Of a stretch of 21,715 bases of DNA, positions 13,929 to 21,712 are shown one piece after another. The notes under the pieces are model-generated. The model had not been told where the DNA came from. It worked only from the letters and a program-made list of their open reading frames with translations, and did not search any database. The stretch lies in contig JBNKVT010000055.1 of the NCBI GenBank assembly GCA_050299335.1, positions 1 through 21,715 of the forward strand. The letters run 5' to 3'. This DNA comes from JBNKVT01 sp050299335 (lineage in GTDB: Bacteria > Pseudomonadota > Alphaproteobacteria > Rhodobacterales > Rhodobacteraceae). The position numbers and the translations under genes were made by a program. How positions within the stretch are numbered: the first letter of the stretch is position 1; every line of letters starts with the position of its first letter.

Positions 13929-15140
13929 TCAGCCGCCGAAATCCCGCCGATCGTCGATCACCTTGCCGTCATTGGGCAGGCCCCCGGGGGAGACCAGTTC
14001 GACCTCGGTCCGGAGCTTCAGCACCTCGCGCGCCGAAGTGGCGAGATGGTCGGCGAAAGCCTTCCGGTCGCGGACATCGGTTTCGGCCCTCAGCGTCATG
14101 TGGTCCTGATCTTCCATCCGCGTGACAACGATCCGCAGCCGGGCAAGCTCCGGATGCCGCCTTGCGATATCGGCGACCTGCTCGGGGCGCACGAACATGC
14201 CCTTCACCTTGGTCGTCTGGTCGGCTCGGCCCATCCAGCCCTTGATCCGCAGATTGGTCCGCCCGCAGGGGCTGGTCCCCGGCAGCACCGCCGACAGGTC
14301 GCCGGTGCCAAAGCGGATCAGCGGGTAGTCGGGGTTGAGCGCGGTCACCACCACCTCGCCGACCTCGCCTTCGGGGACCGGGTCCCCGGTGCCGGGCTGC
14401 ACAATCTCGACGATGACGCCTTCGTCGACGATCATCCCCTCCTTGGCATCGCTCTCATAGGCAATCAGCCCGACATCCGCCGTGGCGTAGCATTGGAGGC
14501 AAGATATCCCCCGCCCCTCGTAATAGTCCCGGAGCGAGGGAAACAGCGCCCCGCCCGAGACCGCCGCCTTGGTGATCCCCAGCTTCTCGCCCATCTCGTC
14601 GGCCTTTTCGAGGATCACCTTCAGGTAGTCCGGCGTTCCGGCATAGGCCGTCACCCCGGTATCGCTGGCGGCGCGGACCTGAAGTTCGGTCTGGCCGGTT
14701 CCGGCGGGCAGGATTCGGGCGCCGACGGCCTCGGCCGCGCTCTCGAACATCATCCCGGCGGGGGTCAGGTGGTAGGAAAAGCAATTCTGGACGAGGTCCT
14801 CGGACCCGATCCCGGCGGCGTTCAAGAACCGGCCCAGCCGCCACCAGTCGCGGGCGCGGGAGCCGGGTTCGTAGATCGGGCCGGGGGACTGGAAGACGTG
14901 GGAGGCGTTCTTCACCTCGATGCCGCCGAAGGGCGGGCGGGCCTTCTGCCATTCGGCGAGCTCGGATTTGCGCAGGACGGGCAGGCGCGGGAGATCGGCG
15001 AGGGACTGGATTTCGGGGGCGGTGGTCAGCCAGCTTTCGGCGGCGATGGTGATGCCGGAAAGGATGTCACGCAACCGCTCTGACTGGGCGGTTTCGCGGG
15101 TCGCCTGCGGGCGGGATTCGAGATCGTCATAGTGGTTCAT
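13929..15140 (-). CDS. PaaK-like acyl/aryl-CoA ligase
   Basis: A 403-residue member of the phenylacetate-CoA ligase branch of the ANL adenylating superfamily, which activates a carboxylate with ATP and transfers it to CoA. Seen: TAYAGTP (about 163-169), the adenine-binding region YATADVGLIAYE (about 218-229), the ATP-ribose aspartate in RFGTGDLS, the hinge GRADQTTKVKGMFV, and a C-terminal lysine in NDGKVIDD. It is last in the operon, seven bases after the livF stop, with GAGGG five bases before the ATG. Linkage to a branched-chain-type transporter suggests it activates what that transporter imports, perhaps an aromatic or short-chain acid. The substrate is not determined by sequence. Confidence 0.87.
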   Translation of the reverse strand: MNHYDDLESRPQATRETAQSERLRDILSGITIAAESWLTTAPEIQSLADLPRLPVLRKSELAEWQKARPPFGGIEVKNASHVFQSPGPIYEPGSRARDWWRLGRFLNAAGIGSEDLVQNCFSYHLTPAGMMFESAAEAVGARILPAGTGQTELQVRAASDTGVTAYAGTPDYLKVILEKADEMGEKLGITKAAVSGGALFPSLRDYYEGRGISCLQCYATADVGLIAYESDAKEGMIVDEGVIVEIVQPGTGDPVPEGEVGEVVVTALNPDYPLIRFGTGDLSAVLPGTSPCGRTNLRIKGWMGRADQTTKVKGMFVRPEQVADIARRHPELARLRIVVTRMEDQDHMTLRAETDVRDRKAFADHLATSAREVLKLRTEVELVSPGGLPNDGKVIDDRRDFGG

Positions 15141-15147
15141 ATTACCC

Positions 15148-15969
15148 TCAGCTCAGCCACCTCTTCCGCCGCCGGTAGGAGCGGACGTCGCGGTAGCTCT
15201 TGCGGCCCTCTTCGGACATACCGAGATAGAATTCCTTCACATCAGGGTTCTCGCGCAGTTCCGCCGCCGGGCCGTCCATGACGACGCGGCCGGACTCTAG
15301 GATATAGCCATATTGGGCGAAGCGCAGGGCGACGTTGGTGTTCTGCTCGGCGAGCAGGAAGGCGACGCCTTCATTCTCGTTCAGGGCCTTGACGATGCCG
15401 AAGATCTCCTCGACCAGCTGCGGCGCGAGGCCCATGGAGGGTTCGTCCAGCAGCACCGTCTCTGGCTTCGACATCAGGGCGCGGCCGATGGCGCACATCT
15501 GCTGTTCGCCGCCGGATGTATAGCCGGCCAGCGATTTGCGGCGCTCCTTGAGGCGAGGGAAGTAGCTGTAGACCAGCTCAAGCGCGTCGTTCACCGCTGC
15601 CTTGCCGTCGCGCCTCGTATAGGCCCCGGTCAGCAGGTTTTCCTCGACCGTGAGATGTTCGAAACAGTGGCGGCCCTCCATGACCTGGATGACGCCCTTC
15701 CTGACCAGGTCGGCAGGGTTCAGATCCCCGACAAGCGCGCCGCGATAGGTGACCGAGCCCTTGGTGATCTCGCCGCGTTCGGATTTCAGCAGATTCGAAA
15801 TCGCCTTCAGCGTCGTGGTCTTCCCCGCGCCGTTACCGCCCAGAAGGGCGGTGATGCCGCCCTTGGGAACCGACAGGGAGACGCCTTTCAAAACGAGGAT
15901 CACATGGTTGTAGATCACCTCGATATTGTTGACTTCCAAGAGGGTTTCGGTACTGGCGGTCTGGGTCAT
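15148..15969 (-). CDS. livF: LivF-type ABC transporter ATPase
   Basis: A 273-residue ATP-binding subunit of a branched-chain-amino-acid-type (HAAT) importer. Walker A GGNGAGKT is at 44-51, signature TSGGEQQ at 151-157, and Walker B VLLDEPSMGLAP at 172-183. The short LivF-type sequence without the extra LivG segment supports LivF. I chose ATG 15969 with AAGGG six bases upstream; the frame stays open to 16029 only because it reads through a REP. It is longer at the C-terminus than E. coli LivF, ending in a basic tail (SYRRRKRWLS). Followed closely by the CoA ligase gene. Confidence 0.92.
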   Translation of the reverse strand: MTQTASTETLLEVNNIEVIYNHVILVLKGVSLSVPKGGITALLGGNGAGKTTTLKAISNLLKSERGEITKGSVTYRGALVGDLNPADLVRKGVIQVMEGRHCFEHLTVEENLLTGAYTRRDGKAAVNDALELVYSYFPRLKERRKSLAGYTSGGEQQMCAIGRALMSKPETVLLDEPSMGLAPQLVEEIFGIVKALNENEGVAFLLAEQNTNVALRFAQYGYILESGRVVMDGPAAELRENPDVKEFYLGMSEEGRKSYRDVRSYRRRKRWLS

Positions 15970-16006
15970 CGCGGCCCTTGTTCCGGTGGTTGGTATCGGT
16001 GCACCC

Positions 16007-16030
16007 GTAGGGTGCGTGATTTCACGCACC
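16007..16030 (+). repeat. REP 6, dispersed copy in the liv operon
   Basis: Identical 24-base unit to REPs 1, 2 and 4 (GTAG 16007-16010, hairpin 16011-16030), about 6.6 kb from the RAYT cassette. It lies alone between livK and livF, 37 bp upstream of the livF start. This shows the element spreads apart from the transposase gene. Confidence 0.92.
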
Positions 16031-16062
16031 CCGCGAGGTGAAGCCGCCCCCCTCCCCGGCCA

Positions 16063-16079
16063 TCCCCCTGACAGGGGGA
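16063..16079. other. GC hairpin downstream of livK
   Basis: TCCCCCT (16063-16069) pairs with AGGGGGA (16073-16079) around a three-base loop, about 30 bp after the livK stop. There is no T-run, so it is more likely an mRNA 3'-end stabiliser or part of another repeat family than a terminator. Confidence 0.55.
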
Positions 16080-16107
16080 GGGCGCACGGGGTGGCGGATA
16101 TCCGTGC

Positions 16108-17391
16108 TCAGTTGCAGCGTTCTTCGATGCCGTTTTCGGCGGCGAATGCGGCACTGTCCTCGTCGATCAGTGGCTGGATCACCTCCATGTCGGAAGGCCC
16201 GAAATCCGAGATCAGGGTCCATTCCTGCGCGCCCGCATCCCATTGCTGCATCGCGCCGAGGCCCGGGCCGCCGTGGTTCTCGCAGGTGACCGTGAATTCG
16301 GGGCCGAAGCCGGGCAGGCCAAGGCTGTCCATCAGCGCCGCATCGATCACCAGTGCCTCCATCCCGTCGCGCATCTGCGCGGGGTTGATGTCAGCCGTGC
16401 CGGCCAGTTCCTGCGCCTTCTTCGCCGCTTCCACAGCCAGCATCGCCGCATAGAGCCCGCGGTTATAAAGCACGGTACCGATCTGGTCCCCGGCCCCTGC
16501 TGCCAGTCCCTTGTCGACGACATGGGTCTGGATGTCGTCGAAGACCGGGAAATCGGACCCCGCCGCATGGAAGGTCAGCGCCTTGTAGCCGTCGCCGCCG
16601 TCACCGGCCGGGATCACGTCGTTTTCCGAGCCCGACCACCAGATGCCGATGAACTGGTCCATCGGGTAGCGGATATTGGCAGCCTCCTGGATCGCGACCT
16701 GGTTCATCACCCCCCAGCCCCACATCAGCACATAGTCGGGCCGTTCGCGGCGGATCTGCAGCCATTGGGATTTCTGCTCCTGACCCGGGTGATCGACTGC
16801 CAGCAGGGTCAGCGAATAGCCATGCTTGACCGCCAGTTCCTCCAGCGTGCGGATCGGCTCCTTGCCATAGGCGGAGTTGTGATAGACCAGCGCGATGGTC
16901 TTGCCCGCGATGTCGCCACCATTGATCTCGAGGATGTGGTTGATCGCGTGGCTGGCGCCGTTCCAGTAATTGGCCGGGTAGTTGAAGATCCACTCGAAGA
17001 CCTTGCCGTTGGCCGCTGAAGTCCGTCCGTAACCCATGGAATGGACCGGGATGCCGTCCTCCGAGGCCTTGGGGATCAGCTGGTAGGTGATCCCGGTCGA
17101 AAGCGGCTGGTAGATCAGCGCGCCTTCGCCCTTGGTGCTTTCATAGCACTCCACACCTTTCTCTGTATTGTAGCCGGTCTCGCATTCGATGACCTTCGCG
17201 GGCACCCCGCCAATGCCGCCGTCGCGTTCGTTCACCAGGGTGAAATAATCCTGATAGCCGTCGGCGAACGGAATGCCGTTCGCGGCATAGGGCCCGGTGC
17301 GATAGCTCAGGCTCGGAAACACCAGATCGGCCAATGCCGGTGCCGCCGCCATCAGCGCGGCCAGCGTTCCTGCCAGTATCTTCATCTTCAT
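16108..17391 (-). CDS. Branched-chain-type ABC substrate-binding protein
   Basis: A 427-residue periplasmic binding protein (Peripla_BP_6 type) that captures the substrate for the LivHM permease. A 21-residue signal peptide (MKMKILAGT... ending PALA) precedes the mature N-terminus. The early motif SLSYRTGPYAANG (about 28-39) lines the ligand cleft in this family. Cys70 and Cys82 probably form a disulphide, and a second pair (TCEN, ERCN) lies near the C-terminus. GGGGAG lies seven bases before the ATG. Its length exceeds that of E. coli LivJ/LivK (about 370), which fits the aromatic/organic-acid-type subgroup rather than leucine binding. It is flanked by hairpins on both sides. Confidence 0.9.
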   Translation of the reverse strand: MKMKILAGTLAALMAAAPALADLVFPSLSYRTGPYAANGIPFADGYQDYFTLVNERDGGIGGVPAKVIECETGYNTEKGVECYESTKGEGALIYQPLSTGITYQLIPKASEDGIPVHSMGYGRTSAANGKVFEWIFNYPANYWNGASHAINHILEINGGDIAGKTIALVYHNSAYGKEPIRTLEELAVKHGYSLTLLAVDHPGQEQKSQWLQIRRERPDYVLMWGWGVMNQVAIQEAANIRYPMDQFIGIWWSGSENDVIPAGDGGDGYKALTFHAAGSDFPVFDDIQTHVVDKGLAAGAGDQIGTVLYNRGLYAAMLAVEAAKKAQELAGTADINPAQMRDGMEALVIDAALMDSLGLPGFGPEFTVTCENHGGPGLGAMQQWDAGAQEWTLISDFGPSDMEVIQPLIDEDSAAFAAENGIEERCN

Positions 17392-17415
17392 GGTCGTTCT
17401 CCCCTATGGTTGATT

Positions 17416-17434
17416 CGGCCCGTCTTCGGGGCCG
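17416..17434. other. Hairpin between livM and the binding-protein gene
   Basis: CGGCCC (17416-17421) and GGGCCG (17429-17434) with a seven-base loop, in the 57-bp gap between livM and the binding-protein gene. On the minus transcript it sits just 5' of the binding-protein ribosome site. It may act as a processing or stability element. Confidence 0.45.
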
Positions 17435-17448
17435 TTACTGCGGCCATC

Positions 17449-18525
17449 CTAATGCGGAAACGGCCAGAGTCTCAGTTTTTCCTTCAATATCCGCCACAAG
17501 GCGGCCAGTCCGTGCGGCTCGACGATCAGAAAGAAGATGATCAGGCCGCCGAGGATCATGAACTCGAAATGCGCCGCGATATCGGTGGGCCAGCCGAGGC
17601 CGCCGACCATGACATTCTTCAACAGCACCGGCAACAGCACGATAAAGGCCGCCCCCGCGAAGGACCCGAAGATCGACCCCAGCCCGCCGATGATGATCAT
17701 GAACAGCGCCAGGAACGACTTGGTGATCCCGAAGGCCTCGCCGACTTCGACAGCACCCAGATAGACGGTGAAGAACAGGGCCCCGGCGACGCCGACGAAG
17801 AAGGACGACACAGCGAAGGCCGAGAGTTTGGCGCGCAGCGGGTTCACCCCGATGATCTCGGCGGCGATATCCATGTCGCGGATCGCCATCCACGACCGGC
17901 CCAGTCGGCCCCGCGTCAGGTTTCGGGCCACCCAGGCGAGGATCAGCACGAAGGCGAGGCAGAAGAGGTATTTCGCCTCCGGGCTCGCCGCCGGTCCGGT
18001 GACGGCGAAGCCGGCGACGCTGCGCTCGGACGTGGTGATCTGGCCGGAGGCCGAGTAGTTGTAGAACCACGGCACCCGGTTGAAGAGCCAGACCAGAAAG
18101 AACTGTGCGGCCAGCGTGGCGACCGCCAGGTAGAACCCCTTGATCCTCAGGCTCGGCAACCCGAAGAGGATGCCGACCAGCGCCGTCACCCCGCCCGCCA
18201 TCAGGATCACGATGAAGATGTTCAGCCCCGGAAACGCCGTCATCAGCTTGTAGGCCGCATAAGCCCCCACGGCCATGAACCCGCCCGTCCCCAGCGACAC
18301 CTGCCCGCAATAGCCGGTGAGGAGGTTGAGGCCGAGGGCGGCGATAGACCAGATCAGGAAAGGCACAAGTACCGCGCTCGCCCAGTATTCGTTGATGAGG
18401 AGCGGCACGAGGAGGATTGCGACGGCCACCAGCGCGAAATACCCCCAGCGGTCGAGTGCCAGAGGGAAGGTCTGCTGGTCCTCAGCGTAGGTCGTCTTGA
18501 AGTCGCCTGCTTCGCGGTAGAACAT
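17449..18525 (-). CDS. livM: LivM-type ABC permease
   Basis: A 358-residue inner-membrane permease of the LivM family, partner of LivH. About nine to ten hydrophobic segments start near residue 28. The family motifs GLNLLTGYCGQVSLGTGGFMAVGAY (about 85-109) and GRSWMAIRDMDIAAEIIGVN (about 209-228, the EAA-like loop contacting the ATPases) are present, as is the closing GGLGSIFGS. Its start is only three bases after the stop of the inserted DUF7832-like gene, so its ribosome site (GAGG) lies within that gene's last codons. Confidence 0.92.
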   Translation of the reverse strand: MFYREAGDFKTTYAEDQQTFPLALDRWGYFALVAVAILLVPLLINEYWASAVLVPFLIWSIAALGLNLLTGYCGQVSLGTGGFMAVGAYAAYKLMTAFPGLNIFIVILMAGGVTALVGILFGLPSLRIKGFYLAVATLAAQFFLVWLFNRVPWFYNYSASGQITTSERSVAGFAVTGPAASPEAKYLFCLAFVLILAWVARNLTRGRLGRSWMAIRDMDIAAEIIGVNPLRAKLSAFAVSSFFVGVAGALFFTVYLGAVEVGEAFGITKSFLALFMIIIGGLGSIFGSFAGAAFIVLLPVLLKNVMVGGLGWPTDIAAHFEFMILGGLIIFFLIVEPHGLAALWRILKEKLRLWPFPH

Positions 18526-18528
18526 GGG

Positions 18529-19038
18529 TCAGCCTCGCTTGAGAGCAGTCAGAACCTGGCGGGGGAGTTCCAGATCGCCATTGGCGTCCTGAAACGGGTC
18601 ACCACATCTTTCAAAATTCGCAAACCTATGCGCAATGACCCGATCAACAAGATCACGATCTATCCCGGTTTCGGGCTGGTGGTAGAGGTTATCGTCAACA
18701 GCCTCTCCATAGTCACTCGTGTAACTCAGGTTTTCTGGCTCCGTCTGGCCTTTGTAATATGCCAAAGCAAACCTGTTGCCGTCGTCAGTAAGGTCGTCGG
18801 TAATGAACTTTCCATCACAGTTCTTGAAAAGAAACTCTGTTCCGGTCCATTCGCCGGAAACGACTTTTTCCACATCCTCCGGCCATTCCTTTGCGTGGTC
18901 AGCCCCAGCCCAACCACGCAGGAGACACCAACGCAGGAATATCCCGATATGGACACCTCCGTACCTGTTCGGTTGGTCCTTTGGGAAGTTGCCACCATAG
19001 TGCCAGGCGGCATCATCGTATTTCACAAATTTGACCAT
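18529..19038 (-). CDS. DUF7832-like soluble protein, probably acquired
   Basis: A 169-residue soluble protein from ATG 19038; a start at 19068 would add ten residues, and neither ribosome site is strong. The N-terminal pattern KYDDAAWHYGGNFP..., then HIGIFLRWCLLRG, GTEFLFKNCDGKF and FALAYY matches what I recall as DUF7832, sometimes found near toxin or immunity genes; that assignment is from memory. Base composition is clearly lower in GC than its neighbours (26 of 60 bases in 18601-18660 by hand count), suggesting transfer. It sits within the liv operon and ends three bases before livM. No catalytic motif is seen. Confidence 0.75.
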   Translation of the reverse strand: MVKFVKYDDAAWHYGGNFPKDQPNRYGGVHIGIFLRWCLLRGWAGADHAKEWPEDVEKVVSGEWTGTEFLFKNCDGKFITDDLTDDGNRFALAYYKGQTEPENLSYTSDYGEAVDDNLYHQPETGIDRDLVDRVIAHRFANFERCGDPFQDANGDLELPRQVLTALKRG

Positions 19039-19077
19039 ATGCGTTGAACCTTCGTTCGTTGAGTTCATGGCGAGCCA

Positions 19078-19446
19078 TCACCCCCACTCCTTCGCCGTCG
19101 TCTCGAAATCCGGGCTGCCGCGCGGCACGATGCAGAACCGATGCCCGGTCGGCGCTTCCATCACCACCCAGTCCCCGATCGCCTTCCACCGGCGTGCCCC
19201 GAGGGCGGTCAGACGGCGTTCCTCGGCCTCCATGTCGTCGGTCTCGATATCGAGATGGACGCGCGGATCATGGTCCACCGCCTGCACCTCGCAGCTGAGC
19301 CCCGACTGGTCCTCCAGCACATGGTACTTGCCCTCGTCCCGCAGGATCCGCGACCCGAAGACGCCTGACCAGAACCCTGACGCCTCGCCCAGATCCTCGG
19401 TCCGGCAGTCGATGCTGATCCCCGAAAGGCGCGATTTGTGGCTCAT
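19078..19446 (-). CDS. VOC/glyoxalase-fold protein, copy 1
   Basis: A 122-residue vicinal-oxygen-chelate fold protein (glyoxalase-like). It shares with the adjacent copy IDCRTEDL near residue 12, QAVDHxPRVHLDIETDD in the middle, and VMEAPTGHRFCIV near the end. The fold supports metal-dependent chemistry or ligand binding such as drug resistance; the function of this one is unknown. Its ATG overlaps the stop of the other copy (ATGA), so the two are co-translated. Confidence 0.85.
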   Translation of the reverse strand: MSHKSRLSGISIDCRTEDLGEASGFWSGVFGSRILRDEGKYHVLEDQSGLSCEVQAVDHDPRVHLDIETDDMEAEERRLTALGARRWKAIGDWVVMEAPTGHRFCIVPRGSPDFETTAKEWG

Positions 19447-19814
19447 TCCCGTACCTCCGCCAGCCGGCCAAAGGTTTCGCTCTGCGGGTTGACGATGCAG
19501 AACCGGTGCCCGGTGGGCGCCTCCATGACGATCCAGCGTTTCACCGGCGCGACCACACTCGCCCCCAGCGCCTGCAGCCGCACCGCCTCGGCCTCCTTGT
19601 CATCCGTCTCGATATCGAGATGGACGCGCGGGGCATGATCGACCGCCTGCACCAGCACCTTCACGTCGCCCTGATCGTGGATGGTCGCGTATTTCCGGTC
19701 CCCGTCCATCTCCACCGCCCCGCCGAGCGCCGCCCCCCAGAAGGCCGCCGCCGCTGACAGGTCCTCGGTCCTGCAGTCGATGACGAGGCATCCGAGGCGG
19801 GCGCGATGGGTCAT
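19443..19814 (-). CDS. VOC/glyoxalase-fold protein, copy 2
   Basis: A 123-residue paralogue transcribed just before copy 1. AAGGAGG lies about nine bases upstream of ATG 19814. The two genes retain DNA-level identity in blocks (for example around 19240-19285 and 19607-19652), marking a tandem duplication; the least conserved stretch is around residues 30-50. They may form a heterodimer, since VOC proteins are usually dimers. Confidence 0.85.
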   Translation of the reverse strand: MTHRARLGCLVIDCRTEDLSAAAAFWGAALGGAVEMDGDRKYATIHDQGDVKVLVQAVDHAPRVHLDIETDDKEAEAVRLQALGASVVAPVKRWIVMEAPTGHRFCIVNPQSETFGRLAEVRE

Positions 19815-19869
19815 GACATGGCCTCCTTTTCAAGACCGCTCAAACATTCCGATACCGCGAAGAAAATAT

Positions 19870-20073
19870 TCATTTTTCGTCCGGCTTTATGGCCAGCCCC
19901 GCAAGGAAGAGAGCTATTGAAACAATGTAGACAGCCACGACAATCAAAGATGTATTCGCAACATCAACATTCAGGCTTGCGCGCACATATTGAAAAGCCA
20001 GGTACGTCAAAGCCATCGCATATAAAAATATGCAAACCCCAACTATTCTTAATATTCTCGACAAGAACCTCAC
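19870..20073 (-). CDS. Small two-helix membrane protein
   Basis: A 67-residue protein with two hydrophobic helices (about 9-29 and 41-62) and a charged KPDEK end. No family recognised. The likely start is GTG 20071-20073, one base after the livH stop, with AGAGGG in the livH 3' end as ribosome site; an open frame further upstream runs antiparallel-free but in another frame of livH and is not convincing. GC is low here (26 of 60 bases in 19981-20040). Probably part of the inserted set within the liv operon. Confidence 0.6.
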   Translation of the reverse strand: MRFLSRILRIVGVCIFLYAMALTYLAFQYVRASLNVDVANTSLIVVAVYIVSIALFLAGLAIKPDEK

Positions 20074-20074
20074 G

Positions 20075-21100
20075 TCACACCCTCTCGATGATCCGGTCTC
20101 CGAACAGCCCCTGCGGGCGGAACACCAGGAACAGGAGCGCCAGCACATAGGCGAACCAGTTCTCGGTGGCGTTCATGGTGAAGCCCATCAGGTCTCCGAA
20201 CCCCGGCGACGAGACGATGAACTCGAACAGTTTTTCTCCGACCCCGATGATCAGCCCGCCGACAATCGCCCCGGGGATCGAGGTGAAGCCGCCCAGCATC
20301 AGCACCGGCAGCGCCTTGAGCGCAATCAGCGACAGCGAAAACTGCACCCCGGATTTCGCCCCCCACATGATCCCGGCGACAAGCGCCACGAAGCCGGCGA
20401 TGGACCAGACGATCACCCAGATCGTGCGCAAGGAAATCCCTACCGAAAGGGCGGCCTGATGGTCATCCGCCACCGCCCTCAGCGCCCGTCCCGTCCTGGT
20501 GAACTGGAAGAACAGGGTCAGCGCCACCACCAGCAAGACGGCGATGATCGCCGCCCAGACATCCAGAAGGTCGATATACATGCCATAGTACTCCGACCCC
20601 TCCGCCGCCCAGCCGATCGTCACATCCTCCAGCCAGAACGACCCGCCCGAGGGCAGGCCGACATCAAGCTTCTTGATATCGGACCCCCACATCAGATCGC
20701 CGAAACCCTCCATGAAATAGGCGAGCCCAATGGTCGCCATGAACAGGATGATCGGCTCCTGGTTGACCAGATGCTTCAGGACGACCCGTTCGACGATCAG
20801 CGCGAACAGCACCATCACGGCCATGGTCAAGAGGATCGCGAGGAAGGTCGGCACCGTCCAGCCGAAGCCATGGATATCGGTGCCGAAGACAGCGTTGATC
20901 AGATGCGAGAACGGCACCTGTCCCTGCTGGATGCCGACCAGCGTCAGGGCGGCAAAGAGCGCCATCACCCCTTGCGCGTAGTTGAAGATGCCACTCGCCT
21001 TGAAGATCAGCACGAAGCCCAGGGCGACCAGCGAATAGAGCACCCCGGCCATCAGCCCGTTCAGGATCACTTCGATCGTGTTCAGGATCGCGGGGCTCAT
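20075..21100 (-). CDS. livH: LivH-type ABC permease
   Basis: A 341-residue inner-membrane permease of the LivH family. About eight membrane segments, with the family motifs NGLMAGVLYSLVALGFVLIF (about 14-33), GIFNYAQGVM (about 37-46), and the EAA-like loop TRTGRALRAVADDHQAALSVGI (about 206-227). The C-terminal LLFLVFRPQGLFG is the usual ending. It precedes the small membrane protein by one base and follows the secreted protein by ten bases, so all are co-transcribed. Confidence 0.92.
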   Translation of the reverse strand: MSPAILNTIEVILNGLMAGVLYSLVALGFVLIFKASGIFNYAQGVMALFAALTLVGIQQGQVPFSHLINAVFGTDIHGFGWTVPTFLAILLTMAVMVLFALIVERVVLKHLVNQEPIILFMATIGLAYFMEGFGDLMWGSDIKKLDVGLPSGGSFWLEDVTIGWAAEGSEYYGMYIDLLDVWAAIIAVLLVVALTLFFQFTRTGRALRAVADDHQAALSVGISLRTIWVIVWSIAGFVALVAGIMWGAKSGVQFSLSLIALKALPVLMLGGFTSIPGAIVGGLIIGVGEKLFEFIVSSPGFGDLMGFTMNATENWFAYVLALLFLVFRPQGLFGDRIIERV

Positions 21101-21110
21101 TCCGTCATCC

Positions 21111-21620
21111 TCATTCCCCCAGCACCTCCTCAGCCTGGGCCGAGACCTTCACCCGCCCGGCGGTGATCCCGACAAAGCCGCGCGGGGCGTCGGTATGGAC
21201 GAAGATCTGCACATAATCCGGCTCCAGCGCGCGGACCAGATAAGCCCCGCCGCCGGTGGCGCGATCCATGTTCTCACCCTCTGCAATCGTATAGTCCGCC
21301 TCCGCCGCCCAGCCCCGGACCGCCACTGCCACATCCCCCATATCGAACCCGATCCCCATGATCTCGCAGGTCTCGCCGGAGTTATGCGCCACCACCACGA
21401 TCTTGGGATTGGCATGCCGCCACAATGTCGCGTCCTTGCCGTTCAAAAGCTGTGCCGCCATCGCCTCCGGTGCCCGCTCCAGCCCCTCGGCCATCGGCTG
21501 GCGCTCCTCCAGCGGCGTCACACAGGCGGCTGCCAGCGCCCCAGCGATATCGGCACGGTCATCCGCCAGCGCCAGTCCAGGCATCAGCAGCAGGGCCAAT
21601 GCCAGGGCACGCGATTTCAA
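21111..21620 (-). CDS. Small secreted protein at the head of the liv operon
   Basis: A 169-residue exported protein of unknown function. The signal peptide runs MKSRALALALLLMPGLALA, then mature DDRADIAG. Two cysteines (AACVTP, ETCEIMG) may pair. The start is TTG 21618-21620 with AGAGGG six bases upstream, no ATG fits the signal peptide. It begins ten bases before livH, suggesting an accessory to the transporter. The first transcribed gene visible here; the operon may extend past the window edge. Confidence 0.72.
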   Translation of the reverse strand: MKSRALALALLLMPGLALADDRADIAGALAAACVTPLEERQPMAEGLERAPEAMAAQLLNGKDATLWRHANPKIVVVAHNSGETCEIMGIGFDMGDVAVAVRGWAAEADYTIAEGENMDRATGGGAYLVRALEPDYVQIFVHTDAPRGFVGITAGRVKVSAQAEEVLGE

Positions 21621-21639
21621 GGCAAACCCTCTCCCCCAT

Positions 21640-21662
21640 CCCCTCTCCCAGAGGGAGAGGGG
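21640..21662. repeat. Palindrome CCCCTCTCCC-AGA-GGGAGAGGGG
   Basis: Perfect 10-bp arms (21640-21649 and 21653-21662) with an AGA loop, about 20 bp upstream of the secreted-protein start. It forms an inverted pair with the palindrome at 21690-21712. Confidence 0.75.
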
Positions 21663-21689
21663 GGCGCCCCAGTGGCAGGTGCCGGGATT

Positions 21690-21712
21690 CCCCCCTCCCT
21701 CTGGGAGGGGGG
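21690..21712. repeat. Palindrome CCCCCCTCCC-TCT-GGGAGGGGGG
   Basis: Perfect 10-bp arms (21690-21699 and 21703-21712) with a TCT loop. Read on the other strand it is close to the palindrome at 21640 but not identical; the opposed loops show the two copies are inverted relative to each other. Confidence 0.72.

Noticed and set aside
15970..16029. Upstream extension of livF to 16029
   Set aside because: It begins inside REP 6 and includes its translation; ATG 15969 has a good ribosome site.
17041..19047. Plus-strand frame of 668 codons
   Set aside because: It runs antisense across livK, livM and the DUF7832-like gene, is rich in H/R/D/E typical of antisense frames in GC-rich DNA, and has no ribosome site.
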